Origin: Arthrobacter sp. SX1312
Lineage (GTDB): Bacteria > Actinomycetota > Actinomycetes > Actinomycetales > Micrococcaceae
Assembly (NCBI RefSeq): GCF_002929295.1
Contig: NZ_PJIM01000002.1
Span: forward strand, 80,091-144,090
Direction of reading: 5' to 3'
Length of the DNA stretch: 64,000 nucleotides
This document shows, piece by piece, positions 1-8,583 of this stretch; within the stretch, counting starts at the first letter, position 1, and each line of letters starts with the position of its first letter. Below the pieces are notes generated by a model. That model did no database searches, was not told the DNA's origin, and was given only the letters and a program-made list of their open reading frames with translations. A program made the translations under genes and the position numbers.

Positions 1-1
1 G

Positions 2-3000
2 CGCGGGAAGGTCACCGCGGCCTACCCGACGGGCGGCTTCGCGGGCTTCTACCTCCAGGCCGCCGGCAGCTCGGCAGCCGCCGACCAGACCGCCTCGGAC
101 GCCATCTTCGTCTACTCCCCCGCAACCGTCGGCTCCGTCGCCGTGGGCGACTACGTAGAGGTCACCGGCATCGCCGGCGAGTTCTTCAACCTGACGCAGC
201 TCACCGTCGCCGCAGGCGGCACGGTCAAGCTCACCGAGCCCGCCGAGGAAGCGAAGGCCTCCGCCATCGCGCTCCCCGCCACGGATGCCGCGCGTGAAGC
301 CGTGGAGGGCATGCTCTTCCAGCCCTCCACGGCCTTCACCGTGGCCGACAACTACGCCCTGAACCAGTACGGCGAAGTCACCCTCGCGGCCGGGGCCGAG
401 CGCCTCCGCCAGCCGACCGACGTCGCACGCCCCGGCACGCCCGAGAACGCTGCGGTCATCGCCGACAACGCCGCCCGGAGCATCAGGCTCGACGACGGTG
501 CGTCCACCAACTTCTTCACCCAGGTCAACCGCGGCGAGGTGCTGCCGTACCTCACGCCGTCGCAGCCCGTCCGCGTCGGCTACAGCGCGCAGTTCACCTC
601 CCCGGTGGTCCTCGACTACCGCAACAGCGCCTGGAAGTTCCAGCCGCTGGCCGAACTCGACGGCGCCCGCCCGGACGGCGTCCAGCCCGTGCAGTTCGCC
701 GGCGAGCGCCCTGCCGCCCCCGAGGAGGTCGGCGGGAACGTCAAGATCGCCTCGTTCAACGTGCTGAACTACTTCGCGACCACCGGTGAGCAGCTCACGG
801 GCTGCACCTACAACACGGACCGCGCGGGGAACCCCATCACGGTGAGAGGCGGATGCGATGCCCGCGGCGCCGCGAACCAGGAGAGCTTCGAGCGCCAGGA
901 GGCGAAGATCGTCTCGGCGATCAACGCACTCGACGCCGACGTCGTCACCCTCATGGAGATCGAGAACTCGGCGAAGTTCGGCAAGGATCGCGACTTCGCC
1001 CTCAAGACCCTCACCGACGCGCTCAACGAGCAGGCGCCGGGCACCTGGGACTACGTCCGCTCCCCCGCGGCCCTGCCGGCGCTGGAGAACGAGGACGTCA
1101 TCCGCACGGCCCTGATCTACAAGAAGGCCACCGCCGAGCCCGTGGGCGAGTCCGTCATCCTCGACGACAACGTGGTGTTCACCAACGCGCGCAAGCCCCT
1201 GGCACAGGCCTTCAAGCCCGTCGGCGGGACCGAGGACGAGACCTTCCTCGCCATCGTCAACCACTTCAAGTCCAAGGGATCCGGTCCGAGCTCGGGCACC
1301 AACGCCGACACCGGTGACGGCCAGGGCGCCTGGAACGCCGCGCGCGTGGACCAGGCCCGGGCCCTCGTCGCGTTCGCCGATTCCATGAAGACGACGGCGA
1401 AGACGGACAAGGTCTTCCTGACCGGCGACTTCAACTCCTACACGCAGGAGGACCCCATGCAGGTCCTCTACGAGGCGGGATACGTCAACCAGGCCGAGAA
1501 GGACGACAGCTTCTCCTACGTCTTCTCGGGCCTCAGCGGCTCCCTCGACCACATCCTGGCGTCGCCGACGGCGGACGCCACGGTGTCCGGGGTGGACACG
1601 TGGAACATCAACTCCGTCGAGTCGGTGGCCCTCGAGTACAGCCGCTACAACAACAACGTCACCGACTACTACCAGGCGGATCCCTACCGCGCCAGCGACC
1701 ACGACCCCGTGGTGGTCGGCCTGAACCTCGCACCGGCCGATACCACCGCGGAACTCAACCTCCTGAACATCAACGACTTCCACGGTCGCATCGACTCCAA
1801 CACGGTGCGCTTCGCCGGGACCGTCGAGAAGCTCCGTGCCGAGTTCGGCGATGAGAAGACGGCCTTCCTCTCGGCCGGTGACAACATCGGCGCGTCCCTG
1901 TTCGCTTCGGCGCTGCAGGACGACCAGCCGACGATCGACGTCCTGAACACCCTGGAACTCCGCGCATCCGCCGTGGGCAACCACGAGTTCGACAAGGGCT
2001 TCGGCGATCTGACCGGCCGTGTCGCCGACGCCGCGGACTTCCCGTACCTGGGCGCCAACGTGTACACCAAGGGCACCACCGAGCCCGCCCTCGACGAGTA
2101 CTCGATCATCACGGTCGACGGCGTCGACATCGCGGTGATCGGTGTGGTCACCGAGGAGACCGCGTCACTCGTCAGCCCCGGCGGCATCGCGACCGTCGAC
2201 TTCGGGGATCCTGTCGAGGCGGTCAACCGCGTCGCGCAGGAGATCGAAGCACAGGACCTCGCCGACGTCATCGTCGCCGAGTACCACGAGGGTGCCGGGG
2301 ACGGCGCCGTCGAGGGTGCAACCCTGGAGCAGGAAGTCGCAGCAGGTGGCGTGTTCGCCGAGATCGTCACGGAGACGACGCCCCTCGTGGACGCCATCTT
2401 CACCGGCCACACGCACAAGCAGTACGCGTGGGACGCCCCCGTCCCCGGCGCCGCAGGCGAGACCCGGCCCATCCTCCAGACCGGGTCCTACGGCGAGTTC
2501 GTCGGCCAGATCACGCTGACCGTCGACACCACGACGGGCGACGTCGCGTCCTACACGGCCCGCAACGTCGCACGCTCCACCGAGACGGATGCAGCCCTCG
2601 TCGCGGCCTACCCGCGCGTCGCCGCGGTGAAGACCATCGTCGATGCGGCCCTCGCGCAGGCGAAGGTCATCGGCGACCAGCCGGTCGGTGCGGTCACCGG
2701 GGACATCACCACGGCCTTCACGGGTGCAACCCGTGACGACCGCGCCAACGAGTCCACGCTGGGCAACCTCGTCGCCGACTCCCTGCGGGCCAGCCTCGCA
2801 CCGGCCGAACGCGGCGGTGCGCAGATCGGCGTCGTCAACCCGGGCGGGCTCCGCAACGAGCTCTACTACGCTCCGGACGGCGTCGTGACGTTCGCCGAGG
2901 CGAATGCGGTCCTGCCGTTCGTCAACGACCTCTGGACCACCACCCTGACCGGTGCGCAGTTCAAGGCCATGCTCGAGCAGCAGTGGCAGCCGGACGGCAA

Positions 3001-3793
3001 CACGCGGTCCTTCCTGGCCCTCGGCCTGTCGGACAACGTGAGTGTCACCTACGACCCGGCCCTCGCCCGGGGTTCGAGGATCACCTCGGTGACGATCGAC
3101 GGCGCACCGCTCGATCCGGCCAAGGACTACCGGATCGGCACGTTCAGCTTCCTGGCGCAGGGTGGCGACAACTTCACGGTCTTCCGTGAGGGCACCGACA
3201 CCCGCGAATCGGGACTCGTTGACCGTGACGCGTGGATCGACTACGTGCGCGCCAACAGCCCGCTGTCGCCGTCGTTCGACCGCCGCAGCGTGCAGGTGCA
3301 GGGTGCCCCGACCACGGTGAAGGCCGGTGACGCCGTCTCCTTCACGGTGTCGAAGCTGGATCTCACCTCACTCGGCAGCCCGACCAACACCACGCTGGCC
3401 GCGAGCTTCGTGGCTGCGGACGGCACGGTCACCGAGCTGGGCAGTGTCCCGGTCACGGCCGGCAGCGCCACGGTGAACCTCACCGTTCCCGCAACGGCAA
3501 GCGGACAGGGGCGCATCGTCCTGACGGCCGCTCCGAGCGCGACGACCGTGACCCTGCCGGTCACCGTCGAGGCCGTCACCCCGACGGAACCGCCCGTGCC
3601 GCCCGCACCGGAGAAGCCGGAGAAGCCGGTGAAACCGGTCAAGCCCGTCAAGCCGGAGAAGCCCGTCAAGCCGATCAAGCCCGGCAAGCCGGCCTGCTCC
3701 GAACCGACGGCACCGGCCGAGGGCGCGAACAACGGCAGCTGGGTCAGCTACCGCGCGCACCTGGCGAACTACGACCGCTGCCTCAAGGGCTAG
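2..3793 (+). CDS. ExeM/NucH-type extracellular nuclease fused to 5'-nucleotidase (5' end outside window)
   Basis: The reading frame is open from base 2, so the true start and signal peptide lie upstream; the first in-window GTG at 143 is internal. The order is an OB-fold-like nuclease N-domain (YVEVTGIAGEFFNLTQL), an endonuclease/exonuclease/phosphatase domain (VKIASFNVLNYF, TLMEIENSA, LTGDFNSY, ASDHDP), then a calcineurin-type metallophosphatase (LNINDFHGRID, SAGDNIG, AVGNHEFDKG, FTGHTHKQ) with a 5'-nucleotidase C-terminal domain (LGNLVADSLR, NPGGLRN, GGDNFTVF). A Lys-Pro repeat tract (about 3612-3690) precedes a short tail with two cysteines. No LPxTG motif is present. Families with these domains degrade extracellular DNA and dephosphorylate nucleotides, which suggests phosphate and nucleoside scavenging outside the cell. 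The gene is convergent with the next one across a strong terminator. Confidence 0.93.
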   Translation, partial: RGKVTAAYPTGGFAGFYLQAAGSSAAADQTASDAIFVYSPATVGSVAVGDYVEVTGIAGEFFNLTQLTVAAGGTVKLTEPAEEAKASAIALPATDAAREAVEGMLFQPSTAFTVADNYALNQYGEVTLAAGAERLRQPTDVARPGTPENAAVIADNAARSIRLDDGASTNFFTQVNRGEVLPYLTPSQPVRVGYSAQFTSPVVLDYRNSAWKFQPLAELDGARPDGVQPVQFAGERPAAPEEVGGNVKIASFNVLNYFATTGEQLTGCTYNTDRAGNPITVRGGCDARGAANQESFERQEAKIVSAINALDADVVTLMEIENSAKFGKDRDFALKTLTDALNEQAPGTWDYVRSPAALPALENEDVIRTALIYKKATAEPVGESVILDDNVVFTNARKPLAQAFKPVGGTEDETFLAIVNHFKSKGSGPSSGTNADTGDGQGAWNAARVDQARALVAFADSMKTTAKTDKVFLTGDFNSYTQEDPMQVLYEAGYVNQAEKDDSFSYVFSGLSGSLDHILASPTADATVSGVDTWNINSVESVALEYSRYNNNVTDYYQADPYRASDHDPVVVGLNLAPADTTAELNLLNINDFHGRIDSNTVRFAGTVEKLRAEFGDEKTAFLSAGDNIGASLFASALQDDQPTIDVLNTLELRASAVGNHEFDKGFGDLTGRVADAADFPYLGANVYTKGTTEPALDEYSIITVDGVDIAVIGVVTEETASLVSPGGIATVDFGDPVEAVNRVAQEIEAQDLADVIVAEYHEGAGDGAVEGATLEQEVAAGGVFAEIVTETTPLVDAIFTGHTHKQYAWDAPVPGAAGETRPILQTGSYGEFVGQITLTVDTTTGDVASYTARNVARSTETDAALVAAYPRVAAVKTIVDAALAQAKVIGDQPVGAVTGDITTAFTGATRDDRANESTLGNLVADSLRASLAPAERGGAQIGVVNPGGLRNELYYAPDGVVTFAEANAVLPFVNDLWTTTLTGAQFKAMLEQQWQPDGNTRSFLALGLSDNVSVTYDPALARGSRITSVTIDGAPLDPAKDYRIGTFSFLAQGGDNFTVFREGTDTRESGLVDRDAWIDYVRANSPLSPSFDRRSVQVQGAPTTVKAGDAVSFTVSKLDLTSLGSPTNTTLAASFVAADGTVTELGSVPVTAGSATVNLTVPATASGQGRIVLTAAPSATTVTLPVTVEAVTPTEPPVPPAPEKPEKPVKPVKPVKPEKPVKPIKPGKPACSEPTAPAEGANNGSWVSYRAHLANYDRCLKG

Positions 3794-3828
3794 GTCGGCC
3801 GCCGGTCGCCCCGCGACCGGTCGGAGAT

Positions 3829-3875
3829 GACAGAGGGACCCCCGCCGGTTCGATACGGGCGGGGGTCCCTCTGTC
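3829..3875. terminator. Bidirectional terminator, perfect 18-bp stem
   Basis: The arms GACAGAGGGACCCCCGCC (3829-3846) and its exact complement (3858-3875) enclose an 11-base loop. The hairpin lies between the convergent nuclease and FAD/NAD(P) genes and can stop transcription from both sides. Confidence 0.9.
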
Positions 3876-3940
3876 GTTCGACGTGCCTGGTGCGGACTCC
3901 GTTGTCCGTCCGGCCTTCCGCCCCTGACCGGAGGCGGGCG

Positions 3941-6001
3941 TCAGCCCGCCGCCGACGCGTCAACTGGGGTCCAGGCCTCGTTCAGCTCGGCCCCGGAGCG
4001 CCGCTCGCCCGACGGAACCACACGCGGTGTCCGCGCCGACGCCCGGTCCAGGACGGCGCCCGCGATCGCGTCGGCGTCGAGCAGGGTCCTGCTGCCCGCC
4101 TCCAGCGCCGCGCCGGCGTGGGCGGCGATCGCCGTGCCCCACTGCACGGACGTGAGCTGGAGGCCGATGACGAAGAGGGATTCCTGCTCCCGGCCGGACC
4201 GGTCGACGGCCCGGTACGGCGGCGGGGTGACATCCAGCCCGTCGGAGGTGACGGGGGTCCCGGTCTCCCCCATGAACGTCGCCGGCCGGACCATCCCCTG
4301 CTGCAGCATCTGGCGCATCAGTGGGGAGAGGCTCGTGGACACCCGGTTCGCCGGCATCATCGCCTCGACGAGATAGTGCGCCGTGAACGAGTCCCCCGAG
4401 ACCCACGGTGAGGCAGCCCGGAACAGACCGGCCTCCGGGTCGAAACCGAAACCGGGGTTGGGCCCGACGAAACGGACGATCCCGGCCCGGACGAGCGCCG
4501 CGAGCTGTGCGATGCGCAGCGGGGGCGGGCCGCTCGCAAGGCCCTCGACCAGCGGCTCGAACCACCCGCGCAGCTCCGCGTTCCAGGACGAGACGGAGAT
4601 CCCGCCGTCCGCCACGGCCTGCTTGATCACCGTGCGCCCGGCATTCAGGGCACCGATCGCCATCTTGAGCGGGTCGTCCTCGCCCTTCGCCGACCCCGCG
4701 GCATCCGCGTCGAGGTAGGCGAGCACCGTCGCGGTGAAGGCTGCACCGTCCGCGAAGCGACGTCCGGCGAAGGGGTGGGCGAGGGCTTCGACGTCGAGCC
4801 TCAGCTCCACCGGCACGGCCCGCGCGACGGCCTCCCCGGCGGCGGCCTCCCAGCCCGGTCCGTCGCTCACGAGGGCAGCATCGAGTCCGGCGAGGAACAT
4901 ATCGGGCGGCGTGAGGAGCGCAGCAGGCGCGGTGCGGCTGAGGGTCGAGTAGTAGGTCCAGAGCACGTCGCGGTGCAGGAGGGGCCAGAGGTCGTGGTCG
5001 AAACCCGGCTGGACGCCGGACGCCCGGAACGCGAGGGCGTGTTCGGGGGTGCAGAAACGCAGCACGACGCTGCGCGGGAAGTACGAGTCGAGGGACGCCT
5101 TCGCACGGTAGGGGACGCCGCGTCTCGACCCGGCCACGAGGCGGGGCTCCTTCCCGGACGGCGTGTAGACGAGCCGACCGTCGTCCTCGCTGGAGAACCG
5201 GCCGCCGCGACCCTCCGTCAGCTGGATCATGGCGTCGAAGAAGTTGAGCCCGAGTCCGCGGACCAGGACGGTCTTCCCCGCCGGAAGGCGGTTCCAGGCG
5301 ACGTCGGCCGGGACTGCGGGCGGCCAGTACTGCAGTCCGTGCCGCGCCGCGGCGTCCTGGAGCCGGCCCTGGTCCGGGGTCAGGGTCGCCGCGAGATGGC
5401 CGAGCGCCAGGACGACGTCGTCGGCATCGAACTGCGACCCGTCGTCGAGGGTGATCCGCCACTCCCGGCCACCGCGTCCGGCGGAAGCGTCGCGGTGTCG
5501 AGCCGCCGCGCTGTGGTCGAGGCCGACCGCCTCGTTGCGGTGATGGACCACTGCGACACCCGGCGGCGCCGTCCGAACCACCTCGGTGAACACCCAGGCG
5601 AGGTACCGGCCGTAGAGCGCCCTGCTCGGGAAGTCCCGCGAGGCGAGTCCCCTGCATTCCGCCACGTCGTCGTTGTCGAGCCCCGGGACGAGGCCGGCGA
5701 CCACACGGTCGCGCCACGCGTCGAAGGACAGCCCCACGGACGACTCCGGGATGCTCGCGGCCGGGGCCCCGACCGGCACCACCGTCGGATACAGGCAGGG
5801 CGTGTTCATCAGGAAGAGCCGTGACTGGTCCGGGCGCCAGACGTGGCCCGGTCCGGGGTCGTGCGGTTCGACGACGCGGATGACCAGCGCGGGAGCGGAC
5901 GCCCCGAGGGCCCGATGTCCGGCGATCAGCCGCTCGACCACGGAGGTGCCGCGAGGTCCACCACCGATGACGGCCACCTGTCGTGCGTCCTGATTCTCCA
6001 C
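3941..6001 (-). CDS. FAD/NAD(P)-binding protein (NAD_binding_9-like)
   Basis: A 686-aa protein with an N-terminal Rossmann dinucleotide motif (VAVIGGGPRGTS, residues 9-20) and later segments typical of the FAD/NAD(P)-binding 'HI0933-like/NAD_binding_9' proteins (VVEPHDPGPGHVW, LALGHLAATL, LVRGLGLNFFDAM). I place the start at GTG 6001 because a TACTCT box sits 6 bases upstream, giving a leaderless mRNA. The longer frame from 6079 adds a non-homologous basic N-terminus and overlaps the divergent promoter. The substrate is unknown; relatives are annotated only as FAD/NAD(P)-binding proteins, sometimes compared with ornithine hydroxylases. No partner gene adjoins it. The family call is secure, the function is not. 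Confidence 0.85.
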   Translation of the reverse strand: MENQDARQVAVIGGGPRGTSVVERLIAGHRALGASAPALVIRVVEPHDPGPGHVWRPDQSRLFLMNTPCLYPTVVPVGAPAASIPESSVGLSFDAWRDRVVAGLVPGLDNDDVAECRGLASRDFPSRALYGRYLAWVFTEVVRTAPPGVAVVHHRNEAVGLDHSAAARHRDASAGRGGREWRITLDDGSQFDADDVVLALGHLAATLTPDQGRLQDAAARHGLQYWPPAVPADVAWNRLPAGKTVLVRGLGLNFFDAMIQLTEGRGGRFSSEDDGRLVYTPSGKEPRLVAGSRRGVPYRAKASLDSYFPRSVVLRFCTPEHALAFRASGVQPGFDHDLWPLLHRDVLWTYYSTLSRTAPAALLTPPDMFLAGLDAALVSDGPGWEAAAGEAVARAVPVELRLDVEALAHPFAGRRFADGAAFTATVLAYLDADAAGSAKGEDDPLKMAIGALNAGRTVIKQAVADGGISVSSWNAELRGWFEPLVEGLASGPPPLRIAQLAALVRAGIVRFVGPNPGFGFDPEAGLFRAASPWVSGDSFTAHYLVEAMMPANRVSTSLSPLMRQMLQQGMVRPATFMGETGTPVTSDGLDVTPPPYRAVDRSGREQESLFVIGLQLTSVQWGTAIAAHAGAALEAGSRTLLDADAIAGAVLDRASARTPRVVPSGERRSGAELNEAWTPVDASAAG

Positions 6002-6007
6002 CTTGCA

Positions 6008-6013
6008 AGAGTA
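6008..6013 (-). promoter_or_regulatory. -10 box TACTCT, leaderless promoter of the FAD/NAD(P) gene
   Basis: On the - strand TACTCT is followed by 6 bases and then the GTG at 6001. This geometry predicts transcription starting at the start codon. No clear -35 element or Shine-Dalgarno sequence is visible. Confidence 0.6.
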
Positions 6014-6078
6014 TCCAACGTGGCGCCTGCGCCGGTCCGCCGGGATGCCGGGCTTGGTGACGCTTCCACGTCCCTGCA

Positions 6079-6084
6079 TAGGAT
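6079..6084 (+). promoter_or_regulatory. -10 box TAGGAT, leaderless promoter of the S9 peptidase
   Basis: TAGGAT is followed by 6 bases and then ATG 6091. A TTGGTG about 18 bases upstream could be the -35 element. No Shine-Dalgarno sequence is present. Confidence 0.6.
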
Positions 6085-6090
6085 GGGCGC

Positions 6091-8178
6091 ATGACGCTGC
6101 ACACGGATGACCCCGCCATGACGGACGACCCCTTCCTCTGGCTGGAGGACATCTACGGCGAGCGCCAGCTCGACTGGGTACGCGCCGAGAATGCCCTGAC
6201 GGAGGCTGCTCTGGTCACCCCGGACTTCGGAATCCGCGAGCGCGGGATCCTCGAAGTGCTCGACTCCACCGACCGCATCCCGATGGTGGGCAAGCACGGC
6301 GACTTCTACTACAACTTCTGGCGCGACGCCGCGCACCGGCAGGGCATCTGGCGCCGCACGACCTGGGAGAGCTATGCCTCCGACGACCCGCAGTGGGAGC
6401 TCCTCCTCGACGTCGATGCCCTGAGTGCCGCCGAGGGCACGGACTGGGTCTGGGGCGGCGCGCTCTTCCTGCGCCCCGCGGACGGCGAAGCCCACGAGCG
6501 GGTCCTCGTGGTGCTCTCCCCCGACGGAGGCGACGCCGCACGGTACCGCGAGTTCGACCTCGGCACCCTGGCCTTCGTGGACGGCGGGTTCGACATCCCG
6601 GCGGCCAAGAGCCGCATCACGTGGGCGGGGCCGGACACCCTGTATGTCGGCACCGACTTCGGGCCCGGCTCCATGACATCGAGTTCCTACCCCCGGACCG
6701 TCCGCACCCTGCAGCGCGGCGGCACCCTGGACGACGCCGACGAGTACTTCGGCGTGGACGAGGACCACATGATGGCCCTCGTCCTGCACGATTCCACGCC
6801 CGGCTTCGTGCGCGATGTCGCCGTCGACACCATCGACTTCTACACGCGCCGCACCTACCTCCGGCGGGACGGGTCGTGGCAGCTGATCGAGGTGCCGGAG
6901 GACGCGAGTATCTCCCTGCACCGCGAATGGCTGATCGTGCGCCCCCGCACGGACTGGACCGTCGACGGCAGCACGCACGCCGCCGGGTCGCTGCTCGTCA
7001 TCGGGTTCGAGGCGTTCCTCGCCGGCGGGCGCTCCTTCGCCACCGTGTTCGCCCCTGACGCGTCGACGTCCCTGCAGTCCTGGAGCTGGACCCGGGACTA
7101 CCTGCTGTTGAACCTGCTGCGCGACGTCTCCTCAGAGATCCGCATCCTCGACCCCGCGCAGGGCTGGGCGGCGGAACTCCTCGACGCCTGCCCGCCGCTG
7201 CACTCCGTGGACGCCTACGCCGTCGACGACGAGGACGACGACGCCGGCAACGACTACTGGCTGATCGCCACCGGCTTCCTCACACCCTCGACGCTCTACC
7301 GCGGGACCATCGGCGGGGACCACACCGCCGTCAAGTCGTCGCCGTCGTACTTCGACGAGGACCGCTACGCGGTCGAGCAGCACTTCGCGGTCTCCGACGA
7401 CGGCACGCGGGTCCCGTATTTCCAGATCGCCGCGAAGAACCTGGTGCTCGACGGCGGGAACCCCACCCTGCTCTCCGGGTACGGCGGCTTCGAGCACTCC
7501 ATGACGCCCGCCTACAGCGGCGTGATCGGCCGCGGCTGGCTGGACCGCGTCACCGACGACGGCCGCGCCGGTGTCTACGTGCTGGCGAACATCCGCGGCG
7601 GCGGCGAGTACGGACCCGCGTGGCACCGCGCAGCCCTGCACGCCGATCGGCACCGCGCGTACGAGGACTTCGCGGCGATCGCCGAGGACCTGGTGCAGCG
7701 CGGCGTGACGGCGCCGGCCCTGCTGGGCTGCACCGGTCGGAGCAACGGCGGCCTCCTCGTGGGCAACATGCTCACCGCCTACCCGCACCTGTTCGGCGCC
7801 GTCTCCTGCGGTGTCCCGCTGCTGGACATGCGCCGGTACACGAAGCTCTCCGCCGGGTACTCGTGGATCGCCGAGTACGGCGACCCGGACAAGCCGGAGG
7901 AGTGGGAGTACGTCCGGACGTTCTCGCCCTACCACCTGCTGCGCGACGACGTGGCCTACCCGAAGACCCTGATCTGGACGGCGACGAGCGACGACCGCGT
8001 GGGGCCTGTCCAGGCCCGCAAGATGGCCGCGAGGATGAAGGACCTCGGCGTCGGGAACGTCTGGTTCCACGAGGCGCTCGAGGGCGGGCATGCGGGTGCG
8101 GCGGACAACCGGCAGGCCGCAAGGATGCACGCCATGAGCTTCGAGTTCCTCTGGCGGGCCCTGACCGGCTCCCTCTGA
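6091..8178 (+). CDS. Prolyl oligopeptidase family (S9) serine peptidase
   Basis: A 695-aa cytosolic-type S9A peptidase without a signal peptide. The N-terminus (PFLWLEDIYGERQLDWVRAEN) is the usual opening of prolyl oligopeptidase and oligopeptidase B proteins, followed by a beta-propeller to about residue 430. The hydrolase domain shows the triad: Ser551 in GRSNGGLL, Asp634/635 in TSDDRVGP, and His667 in EGGHAGA. The propeller gates access so that only short peptides are cleaved after proline or basic residues; the exact specificity cannot be read here. ATG 6091 is chosen because of the leaderless -10 box; a second in-frame ATG at 6118 is possible. It is divergent from the FAD/NAD(P) gene and followed by tRNA-Ser. 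Confidence 0.92.
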   Translation: MTLHTDDPAMTDDPFLWLEDIYGERQLDWVRAENALTEAALVTPDFGIRERGILEVLDSTDRIPMVGKHGDFYYNFWRDAAHRQGIWRRTTWESYASDDPQWELLLDVDALSAAEGTDWVWGGALFLRPADGEAHERVLVVLSPDGGDAARYREFDLGTLAFVDGGFDIPAAKSRITWAGPDTLYVGTDFGPGSMTSSSYPRTVRTLQRGGTLDDADEYFGVDEDHMMALVLHDSTPGFVRDVAVDTIDFYTRRTYLRRDGSWQLIEVPEDASISLHREWLIVRPRTDWTVDGSTHAAGSLLVIGFEAFLAGGRSFATVFAPDASTSLQSWSWTRDYLLLNLLRDVSSEIRILDPAQGWAAELLDACPPLHSVDAYAVDDEDDDAGNDYWLIATGFLTPSTLYRGTIGGDHTAVKSSPSYFDEDRYAVEQHFAVSDDGTRVPYFQIAAKNLVLDGGNPTLLSGYGGFEHSMTPAYSGVIGRGWLDRVTDDGRAGVYVLANIRGGGEYGPAWHRAALHADRHRAYEDFAAIAEDLVQRGVTAPALLGCTGRSNGGLLVGNMLTAYPHLFGAVSCGVPLLDMRRYTKLSAGYSWIAEYGDPDKPEEWEYVRTFSPYHLLRDDVAYPKTLIWTATSDDRVGPVQARKMAARMKDLGVGNVWFHEALEGGHAGAADNRQAARMHAMSFEFLWRALTGSL

Positions 8179-8293
8179 CCGGCGGCGATCCGCTCGCCCC
8201 GCCCGACCCGTCGCCGGTCCGTCCGGGGCCGGGTGCCTGTTTTGCTCTTGCCGTCCCCTTCTGGGTAACCTTGGGAGGCTAGCGATAGCCGAT

Positions 8294-8381
8294 GGAGACG
8301 TGCCAGAGCGGCCGAATGGGCTTCACTGCTAATGAAGTGTGGGCCTAAAGCCTACCGGGGGTTCAAATCCCCCCGTCTCCG
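8294..8381 (+). tRNA. tRNA-Ser (GCT)
   Basis: An 88-base class II tRNA. The acceptor arms GGAGACG and CGTCTCC pair, the anticodon loop CTGCTAA carries GCT, a long variable arm is present, and the T-loop is GTTCAAATC. CCA is not encoded. Confidence 0.96.
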
Positions 8382-8387
8382 CTGGAA

Positions 8388-8416
8388 GGGCCCCTAGAAA
8401 TAGGGGCTCTTTTTTC
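8388..8416 (+). terminator. Rho-independent terminator after tRNA-Ser(GCT)
   Basis: GCCCCT (8390-8395), loop AGAAAT, AGGGGC (8402-8407), then TCTTTTTT. This is a classic intrinsic terminator immediately downstream of the tRNA. Confidence 0.9.
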
Positions 8417-8501
8417 GTCTCCGGGCAACCGGAGACGTCACGACCGGCGCTACATCCAGCCTCAGCGCCAACAGCAACGCCCGGGATGCCCGGGATGCCC
8501 C

Positions 8502-8558
8502 GCAGCAGCCCTGAGTGTCAACGCTCCCCCGGCCCCGCCGACGCCCAGGGGCTGCTGC
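8502..8558. repeat. 10-bp inverted repeat with long loop between tRNA-Ser and recQ-like gene
   Basis: The arms GCAGCAGCCC (8502-8511) and GGGCTGCTGC (8549-8558) are perfect complements separated by 37 bases. It lies just past the stop of the leftward helicase gene and may help end that transcript, but there is no T tract. Nothing else is visible in 8417-8583. Confidence 0.35.
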
Positions 8559-8583
8559 ATCCAGCCCCGCCGACACCCCGGAG

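Noticed and set aside
3600-3793. Sortase LPxTG anchor at the end of the nuclease
   Set aside because: The tail has Lys-Pro repeats and two cysteines but no LPxTG motif, hydrophobic helix or basic end.
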